Assembly: GCA_025642065.1 (NCBI GenBank)
Contig: JAODUP010000040.1
Span: 2,377,501 to 2,441,500 of the forward strand
Length of the DNA: 64,000 bases
Reading direction: 5' to 3'
Source: Paralvinella palmiformis
Taxonomy: Eukaryota > Annelida > Polychaeta > Terebellida > Alvinellidae
Under the pieces are notes generated by a model that saw only the letters and a program-made list of their open reading frames with translations, made no database searches and was not told the origin of the DNA. How positions within the stretch are numbered: position 1 is the first letter of the stretch; each line of letters begins with the position of its first letter. Positions 52,947 to 64,000 of the stretch are shown one piece after another. Both the position numbers and the translations under genes were made by a program.

Positions 52947-53029
<83 letters not shown>
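52927..53029. repeat. (CT)n(TA)n microsatellite
   Basis: Ten CT units then about 40 TA units. Confidence 0.95.
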
Positions 53030-53030
<1 letters not shown>

Positions 53031-53468
53031 TTTGATGTAGCCATTCAATCTCTGTTATCATTTTGCTGAACATACCCCGGTGTTTAAATGTGTTTCACCA
53101 GGCAACAGTGGGAACAGTGAGCTATGTCGTCATTGCATGAAATTCCGTGCACGTAATCCTCCTGCCCGAGTATATTTTCTCAACGCAAATGGAACCAAAC
53201 TTAGGTTCGTCCACGCTTCAGCAGTTCAAAGCAGATTCTTTTTGGGTTTCATCTACCTATGGCTTGTAGTTTGTTTTCTTCAAAATAGACTTTTAAGTGC
53301 ATTTATAATGCTACTTTTATAATATAATTTCATGTTATGGAATAAACTTTCTGTATGTTAAACTTTATTCAGCATAGTCAGGACTAGTGAATTACTCTCA
53401 GGACTAGTATTTTGTTTATAGTTACTAGTCCCGTGGACTAGCAGTGGATTCTAATTAGCTTAACTCTG
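53030..53468. other. Unexplained 80-codon frame and GGACTAGT-rich stretch
   Basis: The plus frame at 53080-53322 (SPGNSGNSELCRHCMKFRAR, NPPARVYFLNANGTKLRFVH) has protein-like composition and a C-x2-C pair, but no family I recognise. From 53355 to 53445 the words GGACTAGT, ACTAGTCC and GGACTAG recur four times, giving local inverted pairs; related words occur at 51210. It may be part of an unassigned DNA transposon. Confidence 0.25.
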
Positions 53469-53470
53469 AA

Positions 53471-53534
<64 letters not shown>

Positions 53535-53563
53535 GAGATAGATAGATATATAGATAGATAGAT

Positions 53564-53618
<55 letters not shown>

Positions 53619-53668
53619 AAGAGAGAGAGAGAGAGAGTGAGAGTGAGAGAGAGTGAGAGTGAGAGAGA
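53471..53668. repeat. (TA)n(GATA)n(GA)n compound microsatellite
   Basis: About 30 TA units, GATA tetranucleotides, and an imperfect GA array of roughly 100 bases. Confidence 0.95.
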
Positions 53669-54037
53669 CATAGGTTTAAAACCGCCTTTAACAATTATCT
53701 TTTTTTCCTTCTGCTCCATATTCAGACAAAAAAAGGAACTTGGCGTCTACATAAAAATACCCCTAGGGTCGACAACCTCATAAAGCTAATAGCTGTTCAG
53801 TCATCAATGAGTTTTTCGAAGACAATACGTTTCGGTACTCCTTGCAAAAGATACAGACGTCAATTTTAACACTGTAAGTTACCGTTTGGTCGATAATTGT
53901 GTCCTTAAAATCATGTAAACTGCTAGAAACCCACAATACAATAAAGGTCAATTGTCTAGTGATTGCGATAAAACACGTTATTTGGTAACCAAAAGTTGAG
54001 TCGCTAGTACTTTATGTATCCAGATCTTAATGCTCTA

Positions 54038-54204
54038 CCGCTACTACTACTTCAAATTCTACTACTTTCACTACTACTACTACTACTACTTTCACTACTA
54101 CTACTGCTGTTGCTACTACTACTACTACTGCTACTACTTTTACTGATACTACTAGTACTACTACTACAACTAGTAGTGGTAGTAGTAGTAGTAGTACTAA
54201 TAGT
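54038..54204. repeat. (CTA)n / (GTA)n array
   Basis: CTA/CTT units on the plus strand turn into GTA units at about 54172, making a self-complementary trinucleotide block (ACTACTACT facing AGTAGTAGT). Confidence 0.9.
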
Positions 54205-54826
54205 AACAACAATAGCAAGTACATTAAAAAAAAAATACAGAACAACAGATACCCTTTATGAGACTGGTCTTTGTGTCAATAATCGACAAACTAATAATAT
54301 TCAGTACCGTGGACACAACAAAGATTGGAGTAAACATAACATTAATCTGATGACTAAAATAGATAACAGTGTCAAAATATCGATACAAACTCTACCTATG
54401 TGTAAATATGTTTCTTTTTATTATATATCTACTGACAAAAATGAGCCAAAAAATAAAATACATTTTGATTAATACATTTGTCAACTAATTTACTTCACCT
54501 CATATAATATATCTAGAGCTGGGCAGTGATAACACCGGTGTTAAATATTACAGGTTATCATAGTACCAGCACAAATTAATACTAGAAAAATGATAATACA
54601 CCCACGTTAATAGAAAATATTTGCCTTTTGACGTATCATCCTTAATTAAGCTTTCAAAAGCAATTTGTAAATAAGAAATATTCGTTATGAGTGTAAGCTA
54701 GCAATATTTTTTTTCATTTATATGGAAACAACACATCACTTATTAACTGCCATGTTAAAACAGATTGCTATCAGCTTTAGTAGCATGACGGTGTAAAAGG
54801 AAAGTCCCTGACTATTTCGTTTTTTG

Positions 54827-54827
<1 letters not shown>
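54205..54827. other. Intergenic, no gene seen
   Basis: AT-rich; the open frame continuing from the CTA array into this region has no recognisable domain. Confidence 0.5.
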
Positions 54828-54874
<47 letters not shown>

Positions 54875-55745
54875 CCAAATTTATAAAGCGCTCTTTTCAT
54901 ACTTAAAGCCGGTTCAAAAGGGCTGAACGTAAACTTATGAAAAACATATGATGCTGATGATTGGTATTTTATGGACACCTTGGTGCACATGGTAGGTTAA
55001 ATGGGTTCATATGGAAAACATATATATAAGATATAACAAATATTATACGATTATTTCATAACAATATATGTATAAAGCTAAAGTGGGATATATAAAACTG
55101 ACAAAGAAAAAATTAAACACAAAAATGGCTCGAGAACAAATGCATTTTCAGCAACTTCTTAAACATATTCAGTGGTTTGGATTCACGAATGTGAGCTGGG
55201 AGTGCATTCCATAGCTTGGTTGCTGAACACTGAAATGTTTTCTTTCGCTATAGCTAGATGTTCTAACCCTTGGAACCACCAATGTCACTGAACCCATTTA
55301 TCGTAGTGTTCTTTTCGGTTGATAAACTGTCAACATGTCAGATGTGTACATTGGAGCCAGTTCATGTAGGGATGTATGCGTGTGCATTAGGATTTTAAAT
55401 TGCACTCGATACTTAACAGGTAACCAATGGAGATCCTTCAATATTGGTGTCATGTGATTCCGGCGTGATGTTCGGGTTACAATCCGTGCTGCTGTGTTTT
55501 ATATACATTGTAACTTGTTAATGGAGGTCAGGGGCAGTCCATTAAGCAAAGGGTACATTAGTCCAAGCGTGATGTTATAAGCTCATTGATTAGTGACTTA
55601 CTTGCATCACTTGTCCGGTAACGCCTAATAGGCTCAATGCTGCAGAGTTGATGATATCCAGACCTACAAATATTAGTCAACTGTTGCTCCATATTCAGTG
55701 CAGAGTCAAAGATAATGCTCATTTCGTTAAGAAGTATTAGTACCA
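54828..55745 (-). pseudogene. CR1/L2-like LINE C-terminus, fourth family
   Basis: On the minus strand from 55745: MSIIFDSALNMEQQLTNICR, SIEPIRRYRTSDASKSLINE, LITSRLD (then a shift), LPLTSINKLQC, a stop, TAARIVTRTSRRNHMTPILK, DLHWLPVKYRVQFKIL, and near 55250-55133 FQCSATKLWNALPAHIRESK, PLNMFKKLLKMHLF. It ends in GAGCGCTTTATAAATTTGGT and a TTA/ATA tail at 54828-54872. All the standard C-terminal blocks are present with one stop and several shifts. A SINE fragment is inserted in its 3' UTR. Confidence 0.85.
54951..55009 (-). repeat. SINE fragment with target-site duplication
   Basis: GATGCTGATGATTGGTATTT, ATGGACACC, GGTGCACATGGTAGGTTAAA and TGGG is the 3' end of the SINE at 44322. It is flanked by TATGAAAAACATAT (54936-54949) and TATGGAAAACATAT (55010-55023), a 14-base duplication with one mismatch. 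The insertion is therefore real and truncated, and it is younger than the LINE around it. Confidence 0.75.
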
Positions 55746-57460
55746 GATATAATGAACGACGAAACTAAATACCACAGTCACTAACTGACCAATGTTTAGA
55801 TTGTAACAGATCATTCACATTGACCAATGAAAACTGCTTGAACTCACAATTAAGTAAATATCCTTTAAAACTCCACTACGTACAGTCACATACTAAACAA
55901 CTTACCATGTGATATTCTTTCGCTTAGTGAATTATAATTAGATAACTTGGTCAAACTCACGACGATATTAAGTAGTAGTACTTCTACCTTAACTAACAGA
56001 TAAGTTCCAAATAAGTGAGAAATACCTGTCTGGATGTTGATCAATCCACAGGGATGTGTTATCTTAGTTCTGGATTTTGATATAATAGAACATTTAAGAC
56101 GAGAATCTCGGAGACAATTCAGGTTAGAAAGGTTTATCCATATTTTCGCGTACTATAGGAAGAAGTGGGATGTTGGCAATTCTTCAGACAAGGATCTCCA
56201 CAAATATGGTTATTTATCATAATATAAGGAATATCACCAATAATCATTAGTGACTAACCTATTGTAATGTCATTTGTGAATCTAATTCCCGTTCAGATAG
56301 TATAATGAGTAATTAAATTCAAACTAAATTCATTACTGTACAAATCGACATTTTATAGCAACATTATCTCAAATCTATGTATGTAATCCCGCAACACACC
56401 GGCCATTAGGACCCATCGCAACACGTGTGTACCATTTTCATTTGATCAGCTGTCAATTTCATATTTGTTTAAAATTAATTAAAATTTCATAGAATATTAA
56501 AGCTTATGTATATTTTACAAAGTACTTCTTCAAATTAGATGACATTCGTTATCTTTCATGAGAATTGGGTTGGAATATATTGCTATGTATACACGTTTTC
56601 TTTGACACAAGATATCCAAGTGCTTTGTGCTATAAATAGAGCCTATGACTTGTAGCCAATCATTATCAACCTACACAAACAGTTAGTGGGAGTAACACTG
56701 TGTACAGTGGCCACCAGACACGTGGACTGGTTTCATATGCAAATAAAACTAGGCAGTTGAAGACAGTTTTTCAACGTTATATTATTGAAAACATTATGCA
56801 GACATAACTTAAATAATGACACTTATTGATGGAGAAGATATTCACTTACCAGATTATCTCAATGTAAATCTGATATGACAACCTTTGAGTGGGATAATGC
56901 CACCATAAGACTGTTAACTACGGATATTTCTAATGGGGTATCTTTCTAACCTGAAACGTTCATCTGAAACGTTGTATTGTTATCTAATTGTTATCATAAT
57001 GATGCGTTTTAGTTATATATTTTGGGTGAGTGTGAGCTTTATCTTGTTTTGGTTATGACCTCACATTCAAAATACGCTCTTTAGATAAATGACATAATCA
57101 TTTCAAAGGGAGCTACTAAAGGATGAAACATCCTAGAGGGAACAAAACATTTTGGCAATGTGTTGTCAATGGTACCTAGATGACAGTACGAAATATTTAG
57201 AACTATTAGGACACATATAATTAAATTATTAGGTCACATATTGGGGTACCCGATATAGATTCCTCATAATGAGTTGTTAAATTTGTTTCGTGGTAAAAGG
57301 TTAAAGCCATATGCTCATCTATATGCTCTTAATGTTAAATACATCATCAAAGGAATGCCGATCAAATGCTTATTTATCCATGTAATTAACATGTAGGAAG
57401 AATGAAAAAGTTATTTTTAACTAGGACAACGGTAGCTAATTCCCAGCGGACAAATCGTTA
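55746..57460. other. Intergenic, no gene seen
   Basis: AT-rich; the 62-codon frame at 56034 has no recognisable domain. No RNA gene or repeat match. Confidence 0.5.
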
Positions 57461-57462
57461 AT

Positions 57463-57464
<2 letters not shown>

Positions 57465-57511
<47 letters not shown>

Positions 57512-57580
57512 TAATAATAATAATAATGGACTTAATAAAGTGTCCCAATAAAGCAATATTGTGCAATAATAATCCCTAGA
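57465..57580 (-). repeat. (AAT)n with degenerate LINE 3' end
   Basis: About 20 AAT units followed by GGACTTAATAAAGTGTCCCA, a decayed version of the AATAAAGCGCCC end seen at 3475 and 37776. Confidence 0.6.
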
Positions 57581-58089
57581 ATACTATATATAATAATGTA
57601 GTTGAGAATGGCTTCTGTCGAATCAGATATATTTGATATGATATTACATTGGTTGATTTCAGAATATAAATGAGACTTAATAGTACTATAATATAATGTT
57701 TGCATCATAACAAAAATATTAGTTACAATAAACAGCGTGAAGACGTTGAGATGACTCTCTAAGACCCTAAATGAACCACATAAAGTAAATAATTAATGCG
57801 AATTTTATTAATTCTCTTCTGTATAACGAATGATTAATGGTTATTATTAATTAAATAATGTGCTTTCATTTAAAGTATCTTTGTGCTAATTTTACGTTTT
57901 CTAAATTGAACATGTATCCGTAGGACGAGGAAATGTATTATAGTTCATTATATATAACAAAATAGATGTTATTTCTTTGATTACTGTATGAATGGAACAA
58001 ATATATCTAATGCACAAATAAGTCGTCCGAAGTCTATGGTACACATTAAGGTACAGAACTACCTACAAATTCAACCCAAGGCCTTAGAG

Positions 58090-58096
<7 letters not shown>

Positions 58097-58142
<46 letters not shown>
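58097..58142. repeat. (TA)n microsatellite
   Basis: About 23 TA units. Confidence 0.95.
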
Positions 58143-58149
<7 letters not shown>

Positions 58150-58322
58150 TATAATTTAACAGTACGATCATAACGCCGTCCGTATTTACAGACCATAATT
58201 AAATATAGTCTGACTGATGTTTATCAATAATCTTCATTTCTCGAGTATTCTAGAACTGACTACAGATTTTGTATATCTAAGATTAACTTATGTGACTTAT
58301 TTACTAAGGGAAAAACTTCTGT

Positions 58323-58338
58323 GATATATATATATATA

Positions 58339-58379
<41 letters not shown>

Positions 58380-58381
58380 TA
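58323..58381. repeat. Palindromic TA tract
   Basis: TA runs interrupted by TATTTTAATA and ended by TAAAATA, so the interruptions face each other. Confidence 0.85.
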
Positions 58382-58659
58382 CAGATATGAAAATAAATAT
58401 GGAATATATTTGTATCCGTTGCATTCTTTTGTGGAACAGCATATTAGGACCAGTTCGTTAGTGTTTATGATCTGTTCAGTGGTATTCAGTGAGACGTGAC
58501 GAGTACTTTGGCATACGTTTTTAACATGTGGTATTGTTTTGAGTTAGTGGGTGATGGTTCATGTGACGTGATAGCTGAGCCTCTAGAAATAAGGGGGTAG
58601 AGCTATTGATATCTCTAGTTGTATTCAGACGTGCTGGAGGAATTTGCTGAAATTTTTGG

Positions 58660-59130
58660 GAACTTTCTTGACATCATGGTCAGTCATTTTTGAAAACGAC
58701 GAGTTGTTGCTATATGGCGTATGGGTTCCAAACAGAAAGTCATTGCCCAAGCTCTTGGGATAGCACAGGGCACAGTCTCAAATGTGTTTAAAACAAATCG
58801 TGAGAAGACCATTATTATCTGCTACGTTTGTGCCTACCTAGTCAGCAAACAGCCTTCGTGCTGAGTGATTACGGTTGACTAATACCCCTGTATCCAGAAT
58901 GTTAGTCAATCTGCGATCGATCCGTGCAGGTTACTTCGCCAGGAGACCTCTGAAGAAACCTTTTATGTTGGAAAGACATCGACACCAGCGCGAATGGATT
59001 AGGCTAGAAGGCATCTCCACGGACGACCAGGTCATTGGCAGCATGTCATCTTCAGCGATGAATCCAATATAGATAAAGCAATATATGATATGCCAAATTC
59101 GTGTCTTATCCAGTACAAAAGAAGGACGTT
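58660..59130 (+). pseudogene. Tc1/mariner-type transposase fragment
   Basis: Frames in order: RRVVAIWRMGSKQKVIAQAL and GIAQGTVSNVFKTNREK (N-terminal HTH, about 58700-58800). After shifts come FVLSDYG and LTNTPVSRMLVNLRSIRAGY, then FARRPLKKPFMLERHRHQRE and WIRLEGIST (58875-59030, an open 65-codon frame; paired-like second HTH and linker). Shifted again is GHWQHVIFSDESN, which carries the first catalytic aspartate of the DDE triad (about 59035-59070). The remaining two acidic residues are absent, and unrelated sequence follows. The enzyme would excise and reinsert the element at TA sites. This copy is 3'-truncated with at least three frame breaks. Terminal inverted repeats were not found. Confidence 0.85.
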
Positions 59131-59149
59131 TACATGATAACACCATCTA

Positions 59150-59865
59150 ATTTCCCCCCCAAATACATTAACATTATCTCCTGATAGATAGTTGTTAATG
59201 TAGTGGAAGATGACATTAGATACTGAGTGCTATTGTACCAGGACATCCTCAGATAATATAAATTGTACTAATGACATAAGTTGCTAATTGTGGACTATAT
59301 TTTAGATTTTCACTATATTTATTATTATTTATATTCGCTCATTTAGTGTTGAAGAAGAAGAAGCATATATGTTATCTCATAATAGTCTGTAATCCAAGAA
59401 TACAAAATAGTCTCCAAGCAGAATAACTTTATGTAAATCATCTGCCCAACTAGGAATTTGCTATATAGATACTAACTAAAAAAATATGGTTTATTTAGAT
59501 CTTTGAATTGTTATGAACAGTTTCTAGTTAACAATATTCAATTATAATGTTGAGAAGACTCGGACTTGTTTATGATTGAAGTATGTATCTAATGCATTTT
59601 TATAATCTGTTACCTTTCAATTGAAATTGAACACATAAATTCACATAGAATTCATTGCTTAACAAACAAACATTTCCCGAAACCTTCTGTTTGTGACAGA
59701 TCCTAATTTTGTTACGCAGTTTGCTGTTACTCAGTCGTCCTTAGCATCTCCCGAGCAGAATAAATTCGTGCCCTTTTTTATTTTTGTGATTGGATTTCCC
59801 CTTAATACAACTATCAAATTTACACAACACACACATACTGTGTGTGCATGCATCCATGTATACAT
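59150..59865. other. Intergenic, no gene seen
   Basis: AT-rich, no supported feature after the transposase fragment. Confidence 0.5.
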
Positions 59866-59873
59866 GCATGCAT

Positions 59874-59874
<1 letters not shown>

Positions 59875-59963
<89 letters not shown>
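59875..59963. repeat. (CA)n(TA)n microsatellite
   Basis: About 26 CA units followed by about 17 TA units. Confidence 0.95.
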
Positions 59964-59965
<2 letters not shown>

Positions 59966-60288
59966 AATCTGCTTTCCGTGCATGACGATTGTGTCACGTC
60001 CTCGGGGAATTCATGTTTGTACATTGCGTTATCTATCAAGCAATCTGAATGGCTGTGTACCAATTTTCTTCTACTGTCAGTTAGTCAATATATATGAATA
60101 TATTAGCTTCTAAAAGTTGTATTCAGTGGCATATATATGTTAAATTAAAATAGCATAATCGCACAACTTCACATCGAAATGCATATTTAACTTTAAGGTG
60201 TTTGACATATTTAAGGTGTTTCAATAAGCCACATACTGTATCTGATCTGTATGTGTAACGTTTGGGTTAGGTGTGTGTAGAGTTGAAG

Positions 60289-60437
<149 letters not shown>

Positions 60438-60689
60438 AGTTCTTATTATTATAATAATTCTAATAATTAAAATTTAATTATTATTATTATTATTATCATT
60501 ATTATGATATTTACAAAATTGTATACAAGTCCAACCAATATAATTTATGTTGTGATCACAATTAAAATATAATTTAAAAACCTGAACAATAACCTGAACC
60601 TTACAACCATTTCCTTTTCCTGTAACTGTTTTTACTGAAAACGTTAAAAGTAATACCTTACACCTTGAAATCCAGAATCGATTAAGGAT

Positions 60690-61345
60690 GTTAAAATCCC
60701 CAGTGAATACACACGGATTCGAGGATGAATATTCTCTGCCGTTTTGATAAATGCTAGTTATGAATGTAACTTTGATATTTGATCCAGATTATCTTTCACC
60801 TCCCAGAACAGTGGCATGAGGATTATGGTGAACAGGTAGGCAGATAGGTAGAGACAGTGTATCATCATTACTCTCTCAGTATTCGTACTATCATTATCAG
60901 TTTGTGAAGTATTTCTCGATGCCATAGTATTGCTAATAAAAGTATTATTTACAATATTTCAAAATACAGATGTTATACATAATATTGGAGTGTATGCTTT
61001 TCTCTTTTGATTATAATCAGTATATTTAGAACGTGTCAAATATTCAGAAATAACATACTAACATACTTAATACAAAACTACTGGGTCAACGTATAACTAA
61101 ATCTTCACCTATCTCCGCTGTCATATAACTCTCCAAACACTGCACTTTTCTATGTATTCTATAGCCACCTATTAAACCTTTATTCGATTTTTTAATACCA
61201 GTAAATGTCGGCATTCTGCCAAGAAGATAATGGCATCATCTCTTTAACCATTAAGAGTTTTGTAATGACAACGCTACATCCTATTGTGACGGGTTCAGTG
61301 TATCAACTGTATTATTCAGTTCATGCAGCATCAGATAAATACTAA
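60690..61345. other. Diverged duplicated block, family P3, copy 3
   Basis: Part one (60715-60960) matches 33085-33290 and part two (61195-61345) matches both 14160-14345 and 33555-33690, in the same order and orientation. A (TA)45 run follows at 61401. Confidence 0.5.
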
Positions 61346-61361
61346 TAACCTAAAAATGAGC

Positions 61362-61397
61362 AGTTCTGGAATGTAAGAAATTAAGCATATTCACATT

Positions 61398-61493
<96 letters not shown>

Positions 61494-61516
61494 AATTATT
61501 TATCAATTCCAGAACT
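61362..61516. repeat. (TA)45 flanked by inverted arms
   Basis: AGTTCTGGAAT (61362-61372) and ATTCCAGAACT (61506-61516) are perfect inverted repeats, and TTCAA/TTGAA directly border a (TA)45 core (61401-61490). The whole can fold as one imperfect hairpin or cruciform of about 155 bases. Confidence 0.85.
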
Positions 61517-61551
61517 ATTAATATAATACACGCACACACACAAACACACAC

Positions 61552-61790
61552 TGAGTGAGTGAGTGAGTTAGCCAGGCAGTTAGTCAATGAGTCAGTGAGT
61601 AAGTCAGTGAGTAAGTCAGTGAATGAGTGAGTGAAGGCAGTGAGACAGAGAGTGAGTCAGTGAGGCAGTGAGGGAGTGAGTGATTTAGTTAGGCAGTGAG
61701 TGAATGAGTGAGTGAGTGAGTGTGCGATTGAGTGTGTGAGTGAGTGAGTGAGCGAGTGAGGGAGTGAGCCAGTGAGTTAGTGAGATTTAA
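61552..61790. repeat. (GTGA)n imperfect array
   Basis: About 240 bases of GTGA/GTCA/GGCA tetranucleotides. Confidence 0.95.
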
Positions 61791-62114
61791 GGACACAGCG
61801 AACAACAAAGATCATTAAGTGTCACTTTTATACCGAATGTAGCAGATGAATACGTGATTTCTGTTCTTAGCGTCGGATACATTATTTTGAACCTCATGTA
61901 AGTGTATTTTTCCAGATAATCACCAACGTGTTGTTTCATATAAATGATAGACAGATGATTGTGTCTTTGAAGTGTATAACGTAGATAATCTTATGAGAAA
62001 TAAATACATTAATGATTTATTCCGACCATGTTCTATATCTCTGCTTTATTTAATCACGACGTCTCTAGCTAATGAACCCTAACAACCCACATCATACAAC
62101 CTTTGACGAATTAT

Positions 62115-62195
62115 GTTAGAAGCGCCTTGACCGAAACCACAGCTGCTCAATGTTAGAAGTCTAATACAATTATTATTATTATTATTATTATTATA
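62115..62195 (+). repeat. LINE 3' end with TTA tail
   Basis: GTTAGAAGCGCCTTGACCGA, about 35 bases, then AATACAATTATTATTATTA; same layout as 34903 and 47866 but more diverged. No coding part precedes it. Confidence 0.6.
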
Positions 62196-62342
62196 ACTCG
62201 ATATAGACGGCAATGTCTAGAGGCCTTTTCTCATTAGGCTAATTCTTCTTATAAACTATGACCTGATTAAAAGAAGTGACTGAGGGTACCTGACCGCAAG
62301 AAACGGATGATCATTTTATATAGGTGCCTGCTAACTCAAACA

Positions 62343-62344
<2 letters not shown>

Positions 62345-62402
<58 letters not shown>
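62345..62402. repeat. (TAA)n microsatellite
   Basis: About 19 perfect TAA units. Confidence 0.95.
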
Positions 62403-62404
<2 letters not shown>

Positions 62405-62409
62405 AATTA

Positions 62410-63390
62410 AAATATAGATTGATATTTAATATCGTGCCATAATTAATAAAATACATAAAACATTTAAGCAAATATTATAAAAAACTATTTTTAATACATT
62501 ATGTTTTCTCGTAGACATATCCACGCAAATGTAACATATAAACGATATAGATAATTGTTTGATATTATTATTGTTTTAGGTTGAATTGGAAAAGACGAAA
62601 GAGACAATGTGGCTTGTATCCCGTGTTGTAAATGATGAGTATTTTATCTGCAATATAAAATTAAGGACGGTATTATAAAAGGACGGTTTTCAACAAATGA
62701 ATAATTGTATTATTACATTTCCATCCAAAAGACAATATGATGGATAACTTAATCATTATAACACAGGTACAATGAAGTTCAACAAAAGATAAAAAAATCT
62801 TTAAATTGTCATTATTTTCCTTACTTCAATCTGGTCAGGGAGACTTTTTAAAACTGTACTTTCGATTTTCAAAATCACGATTAAATATATGTGTGGTTTT
62901 ATATCATTAAGTACATGTATTATAAATTATGATAACAATATATTTTAATGTAGCACATCTTGTTTTAGGAACAAGGCCGTAACAACGATTTCAGGCGTTC
63001 AGTTCATAGTTCATTCGTAACTATCTACTCTATTAAAATGTGTATATAACATATGAGGCATATCTCCGTTCTCAGTGAAAATAGGTCTTCAAAAGATAAT
63101 TATAATGTTTCTTGGACGAAATACACGAAATACAATCTATGATGTTAACAAGCTTTGTAACGGAGTTCAATGTTAAAGAAACTAATGTTAACAAGTACGT
63201 ATAACTGAAGCGGATCCTGTATATTGATTATAAAAATTAGACACTAATTTATGATTATTAGAACACAACACAAGTACTTCGGCTCAGACTGCTATTACTG
63301 CACCTTATATCCTGATACCTTTATGCAGCACAGTCCTGATATTGTATGAAATAATTTTGTCGAACTACAGGAATACACTTTAACTTGTAG
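62410..63390. other. Intergenic, no gene seen
   Basis: AT-rich, no supported frame or repeat match. Confidence 0.5.
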
Positions 63391-63394
63391 CATG

Positions 63395-63735
63395 TAGATG
63401 CATGTGTGTGTGCGTGCGTGCACGTGCGTGCTCGCGTGCGTTTACCGGTAGTCCTATTTCACCCAGTGATAACAAACCCGTATCCCATAATACCGTTATC
63501 TGAAAAATAATTAACCAAATGAGATACTGTACTGAGAGGAGAAATCAATTTAACTTGACCTTCTATTGCAATTGTGACCAGCCAATGGGAATATAGATCT
63601 AATGACTTAATGGGATCAGTGATAGTTATTCATTGATAATCACACCATACAATGTATGGGCTATAATGGAATGGTGTTGATTTCTTCATGTTATAGGAGT
63701 CAAATGATTGATACTTGGTAACAAAAGTACCATTA
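63395..63735. other. Diverged duplicated block, family P2, copy 2
   Basis: Best-conserved words against copy 1 at 50725-51080: CGTTATCTGAAAAA, CAATTTAACTTGACCTTCTA, CAGCCAATGGGAATATAGAT CTAATG, GATCAGTGATAG, ACAATGTATGGGCTATAAT, TTATAGGAGTC and GGTAACAAAAG. Confidence 0.55.
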
Positions 63736-63764
63736 TTATATTTGAGGCTAGCAAAGAAGCGAGT

Positions 63765-64000
63765 TAGCGACAGAGTGGGTGAGGTAGTGAATGAGTGAGT
63801 TAATTAGTGAGTGAACATGTGAGTGAGTGAGTGAGTTAGTGAGTAATTAAGTGAGTGAGTCGGAGTAGGATGGATGGGTTGGTGGGTGTATGCTTGTTTG
63901 TGGATGAGTCAGTCAGTGAATGAATTAGTAAGTGAATGAGCATTTATGTGAGTGAGTTAGTGAGTTAGATAGTGACTGAATAAGTGAGTGAGTGAGTGAG
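63765..64000. repeat. (GTGA)n imperfect array, runs off the window
   Basis: GTGA/GTTA/GAGT tetranucleotides with degenerate interruptions up to the window end. Confidence 0.95.

Noticed and set aside
54014..54472. A 152-codon frame beginning with long Leu runs, suggestive of a membrane segment
   Set aside because: The Leu/Val runs come from the CTA/GTA array; the remaining part lacks any motif or splice context.

Overview
This window reads as intergenic DNA from an animal genome. It is AT-rich throughout (roughly two thirds A+T by eye), is crowded with long (TA)n, (CA)n, (CT)n, (TTA)n and (GTGA)n arrays, and contains no long host reading frame. The recognisable coding sequence comes almost entirely from decayed transposable elements: CR1/L2-type non-LTR retrotransposons, a DIRS-like tyrosine-recombinase retroelement, a Tc1/mariner and probably pogo-type DNA transposons, a tRNA-derived SINE and an LTR-like repeat. 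This mix, with the very high microsatellite density, suits an invertebrate. A mollusc or other lophotrochozoan is my guess, but nothing here proves it.

Layout. 1-3450: no gene. 3451-5815: a minus-strand LINE copy whose middle looks corrupted and holds a 53-G plus 96-A run. 6900-7070: a pogo/Tigger-like N-terminus. 7509-7690: a small tandem repeat and a SINE fragment. 9360-11760: a decayed DIRS-like element with a SINE fragment inside it. 12-18 kb: microsatellites and several diverged duplicated non-coding blocks. 18.4 and 25.8 kb: a duplicated block that ends in a good splice-donor sequence. 19.8-24.4 kb: four reverse-transcriptase remnants and an LTR-like piece. 27.6-29.3 kb: a GC-richer patch, an unexplained reading frame and one exon-like frame. 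33.9-35.0 kb: a plus-strand LINE with its RT core deleted. 35.7-36.0 kb: a SINE whose tRNA-like A-box segment is tandemly repeated. 37.0-40.9 kb: an RT fragment, then the best-preserved LINE of the window (endonuclease plus RT, broken by a few lesions). 41.7-42.9 kb: an LTR-like unit with TATA box and polyadenylation signal. 44.3 kb: a nearly full-length SINE. 47.3-49.0 kb: a third copy of the main LINE, split by a plus-strand LINE 3' end. 49.6-53.3 kb: possible HTH and THAP fragments. 54.8-55.7 kb: another LINE C-terminus with a SINE inside it. 58.7-59.1 kb: a Tc1-type transposase. 60.7-64 kb: duplicated blocks and tetranucleotide arrays.

There is no operon or pathway to describe. The main themes are nested insertion, a shared LINE 3'-end structure (GCGCC-type stem followed by a TTA tail), and at least five families of diverged non-coding blocks that all lie in the same orientation, which points to old segmental duplication. 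I found no convincing complete host gene and no evidence for a new biological system. The most useful observations are the probable assembly fault near 4.8 kb, the A-box tandem array, and the same-orientation duplicated blocks.
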